Shown here: positions 47,301-55,834 of the stretch, piece by piece
Layout: each line of letters starts with the position of its first letter
Numbering within the stretch: position 1 is the first letter of the stretch
Assembly: GCF_000420325.1 (NCBI RefSeq)
Contig: NZ_ATUS01000001.1
Location: forward strand, 624,463 to 688,462
Source of the DNA: Spongiibacter tropicus DSM 19543
GTDB taxonomy: Bacteria; Pseudomonadota; Gammaproteobacteria; Pseudomonadales; Spongiibacteraceae
Length of the DNA: 64,000 bases
Direction of reading: 5' to 3'
Position numbers and translations under genes: made by a program
Notes under the pieces: model-generated
The model's input: only the letters and a program-made list of their open reading frames with translations
Databases searched by the model: none
Told to the model about the DNA's origin: nothing

Positions 47301-47771
47301 TCAGCGATTCAAGGCGCGCAGCATCCAAGCGGTTTTCTCATGAATGCGCATACGGTCGCCCACCAGCGCCACGGTGGACTCATCGTCAGCGTCACCCGCC
47401 AACTTGAGTACTTCGCGGCACGTTCTCACCACTTGCTCGTGCCCACGAGTGAGAATATCCACCATATCTTCAGCCGTCGGTACACCATCAACCTCTTCGA
47501 TCTTACTCAACTGGGCAAATGCCTTGTATGTACCCGGCGCGGCAACACCCAGCGTACGGATACGCTCGGCAATGTCGTCGACAGCGGTCGCCAGCTCAGT
47601 GTAGTGCTCCTCAAACATCAGATGGAGGTCGCGGAATCTGGGGCCCGTGACATTCCAATGAAAATTGTGCGTCTGGAGATAGAGGGTATAGGAGTCCGCC
47701 AGCAGCTGGCTCAAGCCTTCGGCAACCTGCTCGCGGTGATTTTCACTGATACCAATATCGATCTTCTGCAT
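47301..47771 (-). CDS. dps: Dps ferritin-like DNA-protecting protein
   Basis: A 156-residue Dps protein. The di-iron ferroxidase residues lie in the conserved [23 protein letters not shown] segment (about 38-60), followed by [11 protein letters not shown] and the C-terminal [12 protein letters not shown]. Dps forms a dodecamer that stores iron and shields DNA from oxidative damage. It is a single-gene unit with its own terminator. No perfect OxyR box was recognised upstream. Confidence 0.95.
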   Translation of the reverse strand: MQKIDIGISENHREQVAEGLSQLLADSYTLYLQTHNFHWNVTGPRFRDLHLMFEEHYTELATAVDDIAERIRTLGVAAPGTYKAFAQLSKIEEVDGVPTAEDMVDILTRGHEQVVRTCREVLKLAGDADDESTVALVGDRMRIHEKTAWMLRALNR

Positions 47772-47933
47772 AATCGTACTCCTGTTATCGTGACTCCTGT
47801 CGGATATGCGTCATTTGCCATCCGCCATAGTGGTAAGCAGCAGCTATGCTCTACCTACGTCTCGGCATCGCTTGTCGATGACCGCTGCTTATCCTGACAG
47901 CCTTCACAGTAACTCGTTGTCACTAATAGGTAA

Positions 47934-47949
47934 ATTCGCTTTTGCGAAT
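47934..47949. promoter_or_regulatory. Small palindrome between dps and the Kazal-like lipoprotein gene
   Basis: Perfect 6-bp arms ATTCGC and GCGAAT around TTTT, in the divergent region between dps (starts 47771) and the lipoprotein gene (starts 48054). It may be an operator; no partner regulator is adjacent. Confidence 0.35.
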
Positions 47950-48053
47950 CAATACCATAGACTTTGGCAATGAGACTGTTTAACTATTCAGATGCCGTCA
48001 CCCACCACAATATCGCCACACCGTGCCGACGTGGTGTAACAGGGAGAACTACC

Positions 48054-48374
48054 ATGCAACGCCTTTCTGGCCTGCTTCGCATTGCCGTCACGACACTGCT
48101 GCTGGCAAGCTGCGCCACCGCCCCGGAAGAATCCATGGAGAACAGTGGCTTCGTCAGCTGTCCGGAACAGCGACCACAAATCTGTACGCGGGAGTACCAA
48201 CCGGTCTGCGGCCACGTCGACACCCGCGTTCGCTGCGTCACCCAGCCCTGCCCCTCAGTGAAGCATCAAACATACAGCAATGGCTGCACGGCCTGCGCCG
48301 ATCCTTCAGTTATGGCCTACGAGCTGGGCAGCTGCGAATCCTTTGGTAAGGGCAAAAGCGCGAGCATTGAATAG
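48054..48374 (+). CDS. Small Cys-rich lipoprotein with Kazal-like domain
   Basis: A 106-residue secreted lipoprotein. The signal peptide ends in a lipobox LASC (C20). The mature part holds eight further cysteines in a pattern like a Kazal inhibitor: CTREYQPVCG, then YSNGCTACAD and a final GSC, interrupted by an extra RCVTQPCPS insert. It starts at ATG 48054 with AGGGAGA upstream. It has its own terminator. A protease-inhibitor or envelope role is a guess from the fold; bacterial Kazal-type lipoproteins are little studied. Confidence 0.7.
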   Translation: MQRLSGLLRIAVTTLLLASCATAPEESMENSGFVSCPEQRPQICTREYQPVCGHVDTRVRCVTQPCPSVKHQTYSNGCTACADPSVMAYELGSCESFGKGKSASIE

Positions 48375-48383
48375 ACACAAACA

Positions 48384-48409
48384 AAAAACGGGGCCGCAGC
48401 CCCGTTTTT
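48384..48409. terminator. Bidirectional terminator between the lipoprotein and thiolase genes
   Basis: The stem ACGGGGC with GCCCCGT (48388-48394 and 48399-48405, 4-base loop) has AAAAAA on one side and TTTTT on the other, so it can end both convergent transcripts. Confidence 0.88.
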
Positions 48410-48430
48410 ATCAGCCCATCGACGCGTCGA

Positions 48431-49726
48431 TCAGCGCTCCAGAATGGCTGTCACACCTTGACCACCCGCCGCACAGATTGAGATCAGACCACGACCGCTG
48501 CCCTTCTCTTCCAGCATTTTGGCCAGTGTGGCAACAATTCGACCACCCGTTGCGGCAAAGGGGTGGCCGGCCGCCAGCGAACTGCCGTTGACGTTCAGTT
48601 TGCTGCGATCAATGCTGCCCAGCGGGCGATCCAGACCCAGGCGGTCGCGACAAAAATCCTCGTCTTCCCAGACTTTTAAGGTTGCCAGCACCTGCGCGGC
48701 AAACGCCTCGTGAATCTCATAAAAATCAAAATCCTGCAGCGTCAGACCCGCGCGAGCCAGCATACGCGGCACCGCATAGGCCGGAGCCAACAAAAGACCT
48801 TCTTTTTCCGCTCCACCTTTGCCTACAAAATCCACCGCCGCGGTTTCTACAAAGCTCAGGTAGGCACGGATCGGCAAACCGCGTTCCTTGGCCCACTCCT
48901 CACTGGCCAGCAGTACCGCAGAGGCACCGTCAGTCAACGTAGAGGAATTGCCAGCAGTCAGCGTGCCCTGTCCGCTGTTTTTGTCGAAGGCAGGTTTGAG
49001 CGTCGACAGTTTCTCAATAGTGGTATCCGGACGCAGGATATTGTCGCGCTCTACCCCCTTGTAAGCACTGACCAGATCACTGAAGAAGTCGCGCTCGTAA
49101 GCCGCCGCCAGATTTTTGTGGCTGAGATACGCCAGCTCGTCCTGCTGGTCACGGGGAATCTGCCACGTCTTGGCCGTGACTTCAGTATGATCACCCATCG
49201 ACATGCCGGTACGTGGCTCGGAGTTCACCGGAATTTGAATACCGATGTCCTTGGGCCGCAGTTGCATAAAAGGCTTAACGCGCTCGCCGAAGCTACGCGC
49301 CTTGTTCACCTGCAGAAATATTTTACGCAGGCCTTCGCTGACCCCAATCGGCGCATCAGACGTTGTATCCACACCACCGGCAATGGCGGCGTCGATTTGC
49401 CCCAAAGCGATCTTATTGGCGACCAGATTAATCGCCTGCAAACCCGTGCCACAGGCCTGCTGAATATCGAAGCAGGGCGTGCTGGGATCCAATGACGTAC
49501 CCAAAACCGTCTCACGGGTAAGATTAAAATCGCGGCTATGTTTCATTACCGCGCCCGCGGCCACTTCACCCAGGCGCTCGCCGGAAAGCTGATAGCGCTG
49601 CACCAAACCCTCGATCGCCGCGGTGAGCATGTCCTGATTGCTGGCACCAAAGTAGGCGGTATTGGAACGGCAGAACGGAATGCGGTTACCGCCGATAACA
49701 GCGACGCGCTTAACTGACTGGGACAT
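48431..49726 (-). CDS. Acetyl-CoA C-acyltransferase (thiolase), FadI-like
   Basis: A 431-residue thiolase. Active-site residues: nucleophile C92 in QQACGTG, His in IHEAFAAQ, the NVNGSSLAAGHPFAATGGR loop and the second Cys in ISICAAGGQG. Length and the SIDRSKLNVNG context match FadI-type thiolases that cleave 3-ketoacyl-CoA. It starts at ATG 49726 with an AGGAAT-type site. It is divergent from the FabG4-like gene, suggesting a shared acyl-CoA pathway, though the usual partner fadJ is absent here. Confidence 0.92.
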   Translation of the reverse strand: MSQSVKRVAVIGGNRIPFCRSNTAYFGASNQDMLTAAIEGLVQRYQLSGERLGEVAAGAVMKHSRDFNLTRETVLGTSLDPSTPCFDIQQACGTGLQAINLVANKIALGQIDAAIAGGVDTTSDAPIGVSEGLRKIFLQVNKARSFGERVKPFMQLRPKDIGIQIPVNSEPRTGMSMGDHTEVTAKTWQIPRDQQDELAYLSHKNLAAAYERDFFSDLVSAYKGVERDNILRPDTTIEKLSTLKPAFDKNSGQGTLTAGNSSTLTDGASAVLLASEEWAKERGLPIRAYLSFVETAAVDFVGKGGAEKEGLLLAPAYAVPRMLARAGLTLQDFDFYEIHEAFAAQVLATLKVWEDEDFCRDRLGLDRPLGSIDRSKLNVNGSSLAAGHPFAATGGRIVATLAKMLEEKGSGRGLISICAAGGQGVTAILER

Positions 49727-49929
49727 GAGAATTCCTCGGCTGATGTCTGATGGGAGCGCAGTGTAGCAAGGCGTAAGTCTCCGGCATTGGCTGAGCCGAC
49801 AGAGCTAACAGGGCAAGTCTGTCAATTCAACGACGGCGGGCTGTGCGTAGAATTGCCCCTGACCTAATTCAGGCGTCCACCGTTTGCGCCTCTGCCGGCC
49901 TGTTTGCCGGCCTACTACGGAGAGTTGTC

Positions 49930-51312
49930 ATGACAGACCGCATCGAATCATTCATTCAGTCCCGCGCTGGTAAAAAAATTCTCGGCGCACTGGGTGTAAG
50001 TACCCCCGTTGAACTGCAGCGATACTCCCCGCAGCAAAGCAGCTTCTTTTCCGGACGCCTGCTGCTGGGCGCCGCCAGCGATGCTCAACTGCTGAATGCC
50101 GCTGCCGATATCATTCAGGCCAGCGATGCCGACGTGCTGGCCGACGCCAGTGCACTGGAGCAATGCACGGCACTGGACAAGACTGCCGATGAAGGCCGCT
50201 ACAATGCACTGGTGTTTGACGGCAGCGGCCTGAAAAACGGCCTGGAACTGGTTCAGGCCTATCGCTTCTTTCACGACAATATCCGCCAACTGGCCAGCGG
50301 TGGCCGGGTAATACTGCTGGGCCGCCCGCATCTGCAAAGCGCCAATGCCGAGCAGGCCGCCGCGCAGCGTGCACTGGAAGGCCTGGCCCGCTCACTGGCA
50401 AAAGAACTGGGCAGTCGCGGCAGCACCGCACAGCTGATCACTGTCGCAGACGGTGCAGAAAACAACCTCGGCGCGGCACTGCGCTTTTTCCTGTCACCCA
50501 AATCGGCCTACATCAGCGGTCAGGTAGTGAAAATCAGTGCAGCCGACCAGTCTGGCGAAGTGGATTGGCACAAACCACTGGCCGGGAAAACCGCCATCGT
50601 CACCGGCGCATCTCGGGGCATCGGTGAAGCCATTGCCGAAACCCTCGCCCGCGATGGCGCCAAGGTTATTGGCATTGATGTCGGCGCCATGGAAGTGGAC
50701 CTGGCACGCGTCATGACTCGCATCAACGGCATCCCGCTGGTGGCAGACATCACCGCAGCCGATGCCGGTGATAAAATCGCTGCCACGGCCAAGGACGCCG
50801 GCGGCGTCGACCTGATTGTGCACAATGCCGGTGTCACCCGAGACAAAATGCTGGTGAACATGAGCGAACAACAATGGCAGATGACACTGGATATCAACCT
50901 CGCATCCGCACAGCGCATTACAGCCAAACTGCTCGAAGACGGGCTGATCCGCAACGGCGGCAGCATCGTCGGCGTGTCGTCAATGAATGGCATCGCCGGT
51001 CAGCGTGGCCAGACCAACTACGCCGCCTCCAAGGCCGGTGTTATCGGCTATGTGGATTTCATGCAGCACGATGAAAAACTGCGCGCCCACAATATCACCG
51101 TAAATGCCGTGGCCCCGGGCTTTATCGAAACCGCCATGACGGCAGCCATTCCGCTGTTTACCCGCATGTTCGGCCGCCGTCTGAACTCGCTGTCACAGGG
51201 CGGCCTGCCGGTAGATGTCGCAGAGGCCATTGCCTTCTTCGGCAACCCGCTGTCTCGCGGCGTGAATGGCAATACGCTGCGTATTTGTGGCCAGAGCTGG
51301 TTCGGCGCCTGA
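49930..51312 (+). CDS. High-molecular-weight 3-oxoacyl reductase (FabG4-like SDR)
   Basis: A 460-residue two-part SDR. An N-terminal degenerate Rossmann-like domain (about 1-205) precedes an intact SDR domain (about 215-450) with TGASRGIGEAIA, HNAGVTRDKML and the catalytic Ser/Tyr/Lys in SSMNGIAG and NYAASKAG. This layout matches HMW FabG (FabG4) enzymes, which reduce 3-oxoacyl-CoA or -ACP with NADH. GGAGAG precedes the ATG. Its divergent thiolase neighbour and the MaoC gene downstream make a beta-oxidation or chain-modification module likely. Confidence 0.9.
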   Translation: MTDRIESFIQSRAGKKILGALGVSTPVELQRYSPQQSSFFSGRLLLGAASDAQLLNAAADIIQASDADVLADASALEQCTALDKTADEGRYNALVFDGSGLKNGLELVQAYRFFHDNIRQLASGGRVILLGRPHLQSANAEQAAAQRALEGLARSLAKELGSRGSTAQLITVADGAENNLGAALRFFLSPKSAYISGQVVKISAADQSGEVDWHKPLAGKTAIVTGASRGIGEAIAETLARDGAKVIGIDVGAMEVDLARVMTRINGIPLVADITAADAGDKIAATAKDAGGVDLIVHNAGVTRDKMLVNMSEQQWQMTLDINLASAQRITAKLLEDGLIRNGGSIVGVSSMNGIAGQRGQTNYAASKAGVIGYVDFMQHDEKLRAHNITVNAVAPGFIETAMTAAIPLFTRMFGRRLNSLSQGGLPVDVAEAIAFFGNPLSRGVNGNTLRICGQSWFGA

Positions 51313-51344
51313 TCTACTGCCGACGGCATTGAAGATGAGATGGA

Positions 51345-51366
51345 CGGCGTCGCGAACGCGACGCCG
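51345..51366. terminator. Perfect hairpin between the FabG4-like and AraC genes
   Basis: A 9-bp perfect GC-rich stem (GGCGTCGCG with CGCGACGCC, 51346-51354 and 51357-51365, 2-base loop) lies between convergent genes. No T-run on either side; it may act as an attenuating or stabilising hairpin. Confidence 0.5.
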
Positions 51367-51384
51367 CTAAAGCGCCAGTCGGGC

Positions 51385-52443
51385 TCAGTCGCTGCTGGCG
51401 CCCGATTCAACGCGCTGTTGCTTCTGCTGGCGGTACTCGATCGGCGTCAGCCCGGTCCAGCGCTTGAAGGCACGGTAAAACGTGCTCGGCTCCGAGAAGC
51501 CAGTCAGATACACCACATCGGCAATACTTTCGTCGGTGCGCGCTAATAGACGTTTAGCCAGTACACAGCGGTAGTCCGCCAATACCTGATTGAAGCTGGT
51601 ACCCGCCTCGGTCAGTCGCGAGCGCAGTACCCGTTCATTCATACCGAGTCGCTCGGCGACACTTTCCAGACTGGGCTGGCCCAGCTCCAGCACTTCGGCA
51701 ATCACCTGTTTGACTTCACCGACCACATCCTGACGGGACAGACGTTCCAGTTGTTTGCTGGCCACTTTTTCATGCAGTTTCAGCAGATCCGGCTCGGCAT
51801 GACTGGACGGGGTGGACAGTATCTGGCTGTCGAATACCAGGCTCTGCTCCGCCGCGCCAAAATGCACCGGGCAGTTAAAGTGGCGCTGGTATTCGTCGAT
51901 ATCCCCCTGCGGCTCGTGACTCAGGTTGATCTCGCGCGCCTCAAATGCACCATCGGTTACCGCATCGAAATAGCGTTGCAGAAAGCGCATGAAGCACTCA
52001 TCGCGGTGGCGAAGTTCTGCCTCACCATCACCGCAGAAATTGAGCACCACCCGCGCCTCGCCACCATCTACCTTCAGTTCAAACTGCATGGCATCCGTCA
52101 CCAGACGCTGGTAATTCTGTGCACGGCGCAGACCATCGCCAAAATTAGGGCTGCTCAAAAACAGGTATTCCAGCACCTGGCCGCGATAAACAGGCACGAC
52201 ATTCGCTAAGTGCAAACCGATATTTTTATCGCCACTGACTTCTTCAAGTACCCGCCAGAACTGAACCTGCGCGGCGTGGGGGAAACGCGCGGTGCGATCG
52301 CGCAACAGCTGCGTGGAAATTTTGCACTCACTAACTATTCGTTCCACATCCAGCCCCAGTTCCTGCAGGGCCGGGTAGGCCAACTGAATCAGAAAGCTGG
52401 AATCGCTGAGGTCTGAAAACCGTTTTTCCTTGGAATCGCTCAT
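51385..52443 (-). CDS. AraC family transcriptional regulator
   Basis: A 352-residue AraC regulator. The N-terminal 230 residues correspond to the arabinose-binding-like domain of the OruR/ArgR-type group, with YPALQELGLDVERI near residue 22. The C-terminal two-helix-turn-helix domain (about 245-340) has VAERLGMNERVLRSRLTEAGTSF and VVYLTGFSEPSTFYRAFKRWTG. It is convergent with the FabG4-like gene and divergent from the MaoC gene, so it probably controls the neighbouring acyl-CoA genes. Confidence 0.9.
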   Translation of the reverse strand: MSDSKEKRFSDLSDSSFLIQLAYPALQELGLDVERIVSECKISTQLLRDRTARFPHAAQVQFWRVLEEVSGDKNIGLHLANVVPVYRGQVLEYLFLSSPNFGDGLRRAQNYQRLVTDAMQFELKVDGGEARVVLNFCGDGEAELRHRDECFMRFLQRYFDAVTDGAFEAREINLSHEPQGDIDEYQRHFNCPVHFGAAEQSLVFDSQILSTPSSHAEPDLLKLHEKVASKQLERLSRQDVVGEVKQVIAEVLELGQPSLESVAERLGMNERVLRSRLTEAGTSFNQVLADYRCVLAKRLLARTDESIADVVYLTGFSEPSTFYRAFKRWTGLTPIEYRQQKQQRVESGASSD

Positions 52444-52587
52444 TACACTCGCTGTCTATGGCTTGCGCGGCTATTGGGGCCTGGCAATTGACCGCAGCGC
52501 ATCACTCACACTGACGCCGCAGCAAATCCCCTGTGCCAAGGCATTGATTATACTGTGCTGCCGGACAAAAGATGGAGATAGAGTAGC

Positions 52588-53445
52588 ATGAGCGCCGCTC
52601 AGGAAGTACAAATCAAACGCCTTCCCGCCATGGCACCACTGCTGTTACGCGCAGCCCTGCCCCGCCGCCGCAAGGCTAAGGACTTCCCCGACGTCCGAAT
52701 CAGTCTGCCTTCACTTCGCTGTAACGCCCGCCAGGTGCGCCGTTACGCCCGTGCCTGTGGCTTTACCGAAGCGCGCGACACCCTGCCACCAAGCTATCTG
52801 CACACGCTGGCGTTTCGTCTGCAAATGCAATTAATGCTGCGCAAGGACTTCCCTGTGGCACCAATGGGTTCGGTACACCTGAGCAATACCATCATCCAGC
52901 ATCGCGGTATTCGTCTCGACGAAACTCTGAGGCTTGATTGCGAACTGGCTGGCCATGAAGACACCGATCGCGGGATTGAATTTGCCTTTCGCTGCCGTGC
53001 TTATGCCAACAATGAATGTGTATGGGAAGACTACAGCCTCTACCTGTCACGCCGAGCCAGTAAAGGCGGAAAGAAAACGCCGAAGAAGCATGCTCAGCCA
53101 CGCAGCTATACACAGCAGCAGCCCTTAGCGATAGCAGCAATGACGGCCCGCCGCTACGCGCTCGCCTCGGGAGACTTTAACCCCATTCACCTGCACAACC
53201 TCAGCGCCAAACTGCTGGGTTTCCGCAAAATGGTCGTTCACGGCATGTGGAGTAAGGCCGCCTGTATTGCCAAGCTGGCTGACCATGAAAGCCGTGAACA
53301 ACTGCACTGTGAAGTGGAATTCAAAACCCCGGTTTTTCTGCCCGCCGACACCCTGCTGTGTTACGACAATGACGGCGATACCACGGTGTTTGAACTACGC
53401 GACGCGCGCAGCGGCCGCCCTCACCTGCTCGGCCGCCTGAGCTGA
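52588..53445 (+). CDS. MaoC-like dehydratase/hydratase
   Basis: A 285-residue MaoC-type hot-dog protein. The hydratase motif is ALASGDFNPIHLHNLSAKLLGF near residue 190, with the catalytic Asp and His, followed by VVHGMWSKA. The N-terminal half resembles a degenerate second hot-dog fold. It hydrates enoyl-CoA or dehydrates 3-hydroxyacyl-CoA/ACP. It is near the thiolase and FabG4-like genes. The gene downstream is convergent, 3 bases away. Confidence 0.88.
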   Translation: MSAAQEVQIKRLPAMAPLLLRAALPRRRKAKDFPDVRISLPSLRCNARQVRRYARACGFTEARDTLPPSYLHTLAFRLQMQLMLRKDFPVAPMGSVHLSNTIIQHRGIRLDETLRLDCELAGHEDTDRGIEFAFRCRAYANNECVWEDYSLYLSRRASKGGKKTPKKHAQPRSYTQQQPLAIAAMTARRYALASGDFNPIHLHNLSAKLLGFRKMVVHGMWSKAACIAKLADHESREQLHCEVEFKTPVFLPADTLLCYDNDGDTTVFELRDARSGRPHLLGRLS

Positions 53446-53448
53446 CGA

Positions 53449-54375
53449 TCAGGCCTTGAGCAGCTCCGGCGCGAGCTGCTCAACCATCTCCCGAATCCCG
53501 TCTCGCCAGTCCTTCTGCGTCGGACCGATCAGGCTGTGCATTTTCTCGGTGTCGATCTGCAGACTGCCGAAGGCGCTGGCATTCTCTTTGAAGCGAGGCT
53601 GAAAACCACTTAGCTCGGTCAGATAAGCGCACCACTCTTCAATACTGACGGCCTGAGAACCGCCAAAATTTACGGTGCAGACGTCGGTATCGGCCGCGGC
53701 CAGCAGGTAGGGCAATTTGTCTATGTAATCGCTGCTGTGCAACAGATTGTAGACATTCGGCCCCTCGGGATGAATGTCGATTTCCATGCCTTCTTTCATC
53801 ATCAACAGATGGAAGAAGGGCCAGCCGCCATTATTCCCATAGGGCACGCTGAGGCGCGCAATGGTCGTGGGAATCCCATGTTGACGGGCAACAAATCGAC
53901 ACACGGACTCTGCGGCGATTTTCGACAGACTGTAGGTGGGGAACATGGAACGGTGATTGTCACCCAGCGGCGCATCTTCCCGGCGCGGCTCATGGCCGGC
54001 ATATTCATAGACGGCCGTGGACGAAAAATGCAGCACAGCCTTTGCCGACCGGCAGTGACTCATGAGGTTGCCGATACCTTCGGCATTGGCACGCAGGTCG
54101 TAGTCGAAGTTGCCGCTTTTCACCACTGCCAGATTGATCACGTAATCCACGTCGGCGGGGCAGTCACGCAGACTCTGATGATCGGCGAGATCGCCACGTA
54201 CGGTGTGCACCCCTTGCTTTTCCAGTTGCTGGCGCTGGCTTTCATCGGAGAAACGCGCCACCGCGGTCAATTCACAAATCGGCGCCAGGGCCTGAACAAT
54301 GGGTTGCGCCACCTGGCCGCCGGGGCCGGCAATCAGCACACGGCTACCGGAGAGATCTACAGGAGTTAATGACAT
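53449..54375 (-). CDS. NAD-dependent epimerase/dehydratase family protein
   Basis: A 308-residue extended SDR. The nucleotide-binding loop VLIAGPGGQVAQPIV departs slightly from the usual GxxGxxG. The catalytic Tyr/Lys are in YSLSKIAAE, with Ser/Thr in FSSTAVYEYAGHEP. Such enzymes act on nucleotide sugars or other alcohols; the substrate cannot be told here. The ATG at 54375 has GAGG four bases upstream, and an upstream GTG is the alternative. It is convergent with the MaoC gene. Confidence 0.85.
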   Translation of the reverse strand: MSLTPVDLSGSRVLIAGPGGQVAQPIVQALAPICELTAVARFSDESQRQQLEKQGVHTVRGDLADHQSLRDCPADVDYVINLAVVKSGNFDYDLRANAEGIGNLMSHCRSAKAVLHFSSTAVYEYAGHEPRREDAPLGDNHRSMFPTYSLSKIAAESVCRFVARQHGIPTTIARLSVPYGNNGGWPFFHLLMMKEGMEIDIHPEGPNVYNLLHSSDYIDKLPYLLAAADTDVCTVNFGGSQAVSIEEWCAYLTELSGFQPRFKENASAFGSLQIDTEKMHSLIGPTQKDWRDGIREMVEQLAPELLKA

Positions 54376-54425
54376 CACAGCCTCGTTATCAGTATTTAGA
54401 GGCGAGTGTAGCGCGAGGGGATGAG

Positions 54426-54452
54426 ACCGCCACCCTCCAAACGGGTGGCGGT
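54426..54452 (-). terminator. Hairpin downstream of the DUF3014 gene
   Basis: A 10-bp perfect stem (ACCGCCACCC with GGGTGGCGGT, 54426-54435 and 54443-54452, 7-base loop) sits 20 bases after the DUF3014 stop. The T-run is weak. Confidence 0.65.
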
Positions 54453-54472
54453 TGCTCGGTTAGCAGATGACG

Positions 54473-55258
54473 TTAGAGGTAGCTTTCGAGACGCTTCAGC
54501 CAGTCCTGAAGCTTTTTCATGTTCTCGGGGCCCAACCGCCACATCCACTTGCTGAGCGGATCGGCATTCTCCAGTACCGGGTCTGCGTATTCATAAAAGA
54601 CTTTGGGTCTGCGCAGCTCGGTATCCACCGGAATCGGTTCCACAATCAGCAGGTGCTCAATGGTCGCTCTCAGCTGGTTGTCGAAGGACTGTGGGTTGCC
54701 CAGTTCGTTGTAGCTCGATTCCAGAAACGGCGACCACTTTTTGTAGTAAATCGCTACTTTTTTCGGATTCAGTGCGGTTACCGCACTCACCAGAGGATCC
54801 CAGCGACGATAGTTGCCCGGATCATTGGCAATACCCTTTTCGGTTTTGATCACCAGAAACGGCTCTTTGGGATACTGCACCGGCAGGTTTTTATTGGGCA
54901 GGCGAAACCCCGCCATCTGATCGATCATCGCTACCCACTTGCGCACCTGATGCTGGGGTACGAGCCAGTCCGCCACCGTCGGGGACAATTCCCCTGCAGC
55001 TTCGCGAACCTGCTGATCACTGCCGTCAATCTGTTTGGGAGGCGCAGGTGCCTTGTCCGCTTCTTCCTGGTAGTCCTCTTCGGACTCAACCGCCAGGGTT
55101 TCTTTCACTTGCCCGACCTTGGGCGACATCGAAGGCTCGAGGTCCTGCTCACTGACCGGCTCGTTGTAATCGCTGTTGGCCGAGCGATCAACGACAAACC
55201 AGACGAAGCCGGCGACAACCAGCAGCACAACAATCGCGGAAATAACTTTCCAGTTCAT
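54473..55258 (-). CDS. DUF3014 family membrane-anchored protein
   Basis: A 261-residue protein with an N-terminal hydrophobic helix (about 5-24), an acidic Ser/Glu-rich linker and a C-terminal region containing DUF3014 features such as LVPQHQVRKWVAMIDQMAG and VIKTEKG, ending in RRPKVFYEYADPVLE. Its role is not known; the layout suggests a periplasmic domain tethered to the inner membrane. It is a single-gene unit followed by a hairpin. Confidence 0.8.
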   Translation of the reverse strand: MNWKVISAIVVLLVVAGFVWFVVDRSANSDYNEPVSEQDLEPSMSPKVGQVKETLAVESEEDYQEEADKAPAPPKQIDGSDQQVREAAGELSPTVADWLVPQHQVRKWVAMIDQMAGFRLPNKNLPVQYPKEPFLVIKTEKGIANDPGNYRRWDPLVSAVTALNPKKVAIYYKKWSPFLESSYNELGNPQSFDNQLRATIEHLLIVEPIPVDTELRRPKVFYEYADPVLENADPLSKWMWRLGPENMKKLQDWLKRLESYL

Positions 55259-55429
55259 TGGGTATCCCTGTTTTGTATTTTACTCATCGTAGCGCCGCGC
55301 GGAGGTATAACACAGCAACTGCGGGGCATGACGTTGCCCGACATGGTAGCCCCGCTGGCGAGCCCCGGCAACAGGCCGACACGGCTACGCAGCAATTTAC
55401 AATTTCAGGAGGATAATTAGGAGGCTAAA

Positions 55430-55458
55430 AAGCGGCGCCCGATAGAACACCGGGCGCT
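55430..55458 (-). terminator. Terminator after the small acidic gene
   Basis: On the minus strand the stem CGCCCG with CGGGCG (with flanking AGC/GCT) is followed by CTTTTTAG. It lies about 25 bases after the stop of the 64-residue gene. Confidence 0.75.
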
Positions 55459-55481
55459 GAGAGACACCGTCAACGAGACGT

Positions 55482-55676
55482 TCAGATGTCGAAATCGTCG
55501 AGCATATCCAGCTCTTCCATCAGGCGTTTGCGCTCCAGCCGCTCTTCGATACGACGGCGAATACTGTTATCGCGGCCACCCATATTCGGGTTGTCGTCAT
55601 AACTCGCACTGCTGTCGTCAAAGAAGTCGTCGTCCAGATCTTCGACGCTTTCCGATACTGCCATATCTCTTGCCAT
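55482..55676 (-). CDS. Small acidic protein, PA3496-like
   Basis: A 64-residue protein with a strongly acidic N-terminal half (DLDDDFFDD) and a helical C-terminal segment SIRRRIEERLERKRLMEELDML. Size and the RRRIEE...ERKRLMEEL pattern resemble the Pseudomonas PA3496 family, proposed to affect envelope integrity. It has no signal peptide or membrane helix. A second ATG six codons in is an alternative start. It stands alone with its own terminator. Confidence 0.7.
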   Translation of the reverse strand: MARDMAVSESVEDLDDDFFDDSSASYDDNPNMGGRDNSIRRRIEERLERKRLMEELDMLDDFDI

Positions 55677-55834
55677 ATCCTGCTCACTCCAGCACGGTCA
55701 AATACGGAAGCAACCAGCGGCGTTAGCGCGGTTGTTCAGGGCACTATTTATGCCCAGAACAACCCGCTGTCAATGAAAATTTATACCTATTTTTGCGATC
55801 TGTGCGTTCGCCTCCAGCCCTCATGAACTGGGGC

